From Thermoplasmata archaeon (GTDB lineage: Archaea; Thermoplasmatota; Thermoplasmata; B31-G17): a stretch of DNA of 5,306 bases. Position numbers and translations under genes: made by a program. The stretch covers positions 1 through 5,306 of the forward strand of contig QMTG01000080.1 of the NCBI GenBank assembly GCA_003649915.1, given 5' to 3'. Below the pieces are notes generated by a model that was not told where the DNA came from, ran no database searches, and saw only the letters and a program-made list of their open reading frames with translations. Positions 5,279-5,306 of this stretch are shown here, piece by piece (within the stretch, counting starts at the first letter, position 1; each line of letters begins with the position of its first letter).

Positions 5279-5306
5279 AGTTTCAATCCCCCATTCTTCA
5301 TTCTTC
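5279..5306. repeat. CRISPR-repeat-like fragment cut by the right edge
   Basis: The window ends with GTTTCAATCCCCC (5280-5292) followed by CATTCTTCATTCTTC. GTTTCAATCC and its complement GGATTGAAAC are the classic end of many archaeal CRISPR repeats. Only one copy is present and no second copy is found at 60-75 bases to the left, so an array, if any, would begin here and lie outside. It may be chance. Confidence 0.2.

Overview
The window looks like a piece of an archaeal, probably euryarchaeal, chromosome. Four things point that way. Gene starts are preceded by GGTG-type Shine-Dalgarno sequences (GGTGAT before larA, GGTGG before larB, GAGGTG before the small gene at the right). BRE/TATA-like boxes lie about 26 bases ahead of the presumed transcription starts. 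The tRNA-Leu does not encode its CCA. A NurA-type nuclease, typical of archaeal DNA-end processing, is present. The base composition is moderate. A Thermoplasmata-like lineage is my guess only; nothing here fixes the taxon.

Layout from left to right: (1) a possible gene start running off the left edge on the minus strand (1-49), sharing a short divergent promoter region with (2) a class I HDAC/AcuC-type zinc deacetylase (129-1181, +), which appears to be leaderless and to start with GTG. (3) A convergent intergenic gap (1182-1335) with oligo-T termination signals for both sides. (4) A minus-strand two-gene lar operon: larA (2080-3336), a nickel-pincer-dependent 2-hydroxyacid racemase/epimerase, then larB (1336-2067), which makes the first intermediate of the nickel-pincer cofactor. 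(5) A 100-base divergent promoter region (3337-3436). (6) A plus-strand pair: a 96-residue unrecognised acidic-tailed protein (3437-3727) coupled to a NurA-domain nuclease (3732-4655). (7) A small minus-strand hydrophobic protein (4621-4866) with a good promoter, convergent with and slightly overlapping the nuclease gene. (8) A minus-strand tRNA-Leu(CAG) (5085-5168) with a defective-looking acceptor stem. (9) A right edge that ends in a fragment resembling the end of an archaeal CRISPR repeat.

LarA and LarB belong to one pathway: LarB carboxylates nicotinic acid adenine dinucleotide, LarE and LarC (not in this window) sulfurise and nickelate the product, and LarA uses the finished cofactor. 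The most notable point is that this LarA keeps the lysine that anchors the cofactor and both catalytic histidines, while the residue aligned with the nickel-ligand histidine (His200 of Lactobacillus plantarum LarA) is a tyrosine. The second point worth attention is the unknown small protein fused by translation to NurA, with an acidic tail and hydrophobic tip that could be a partner-binding peptide. No mobile element is visible, and no CRISPR array is demonstrated.
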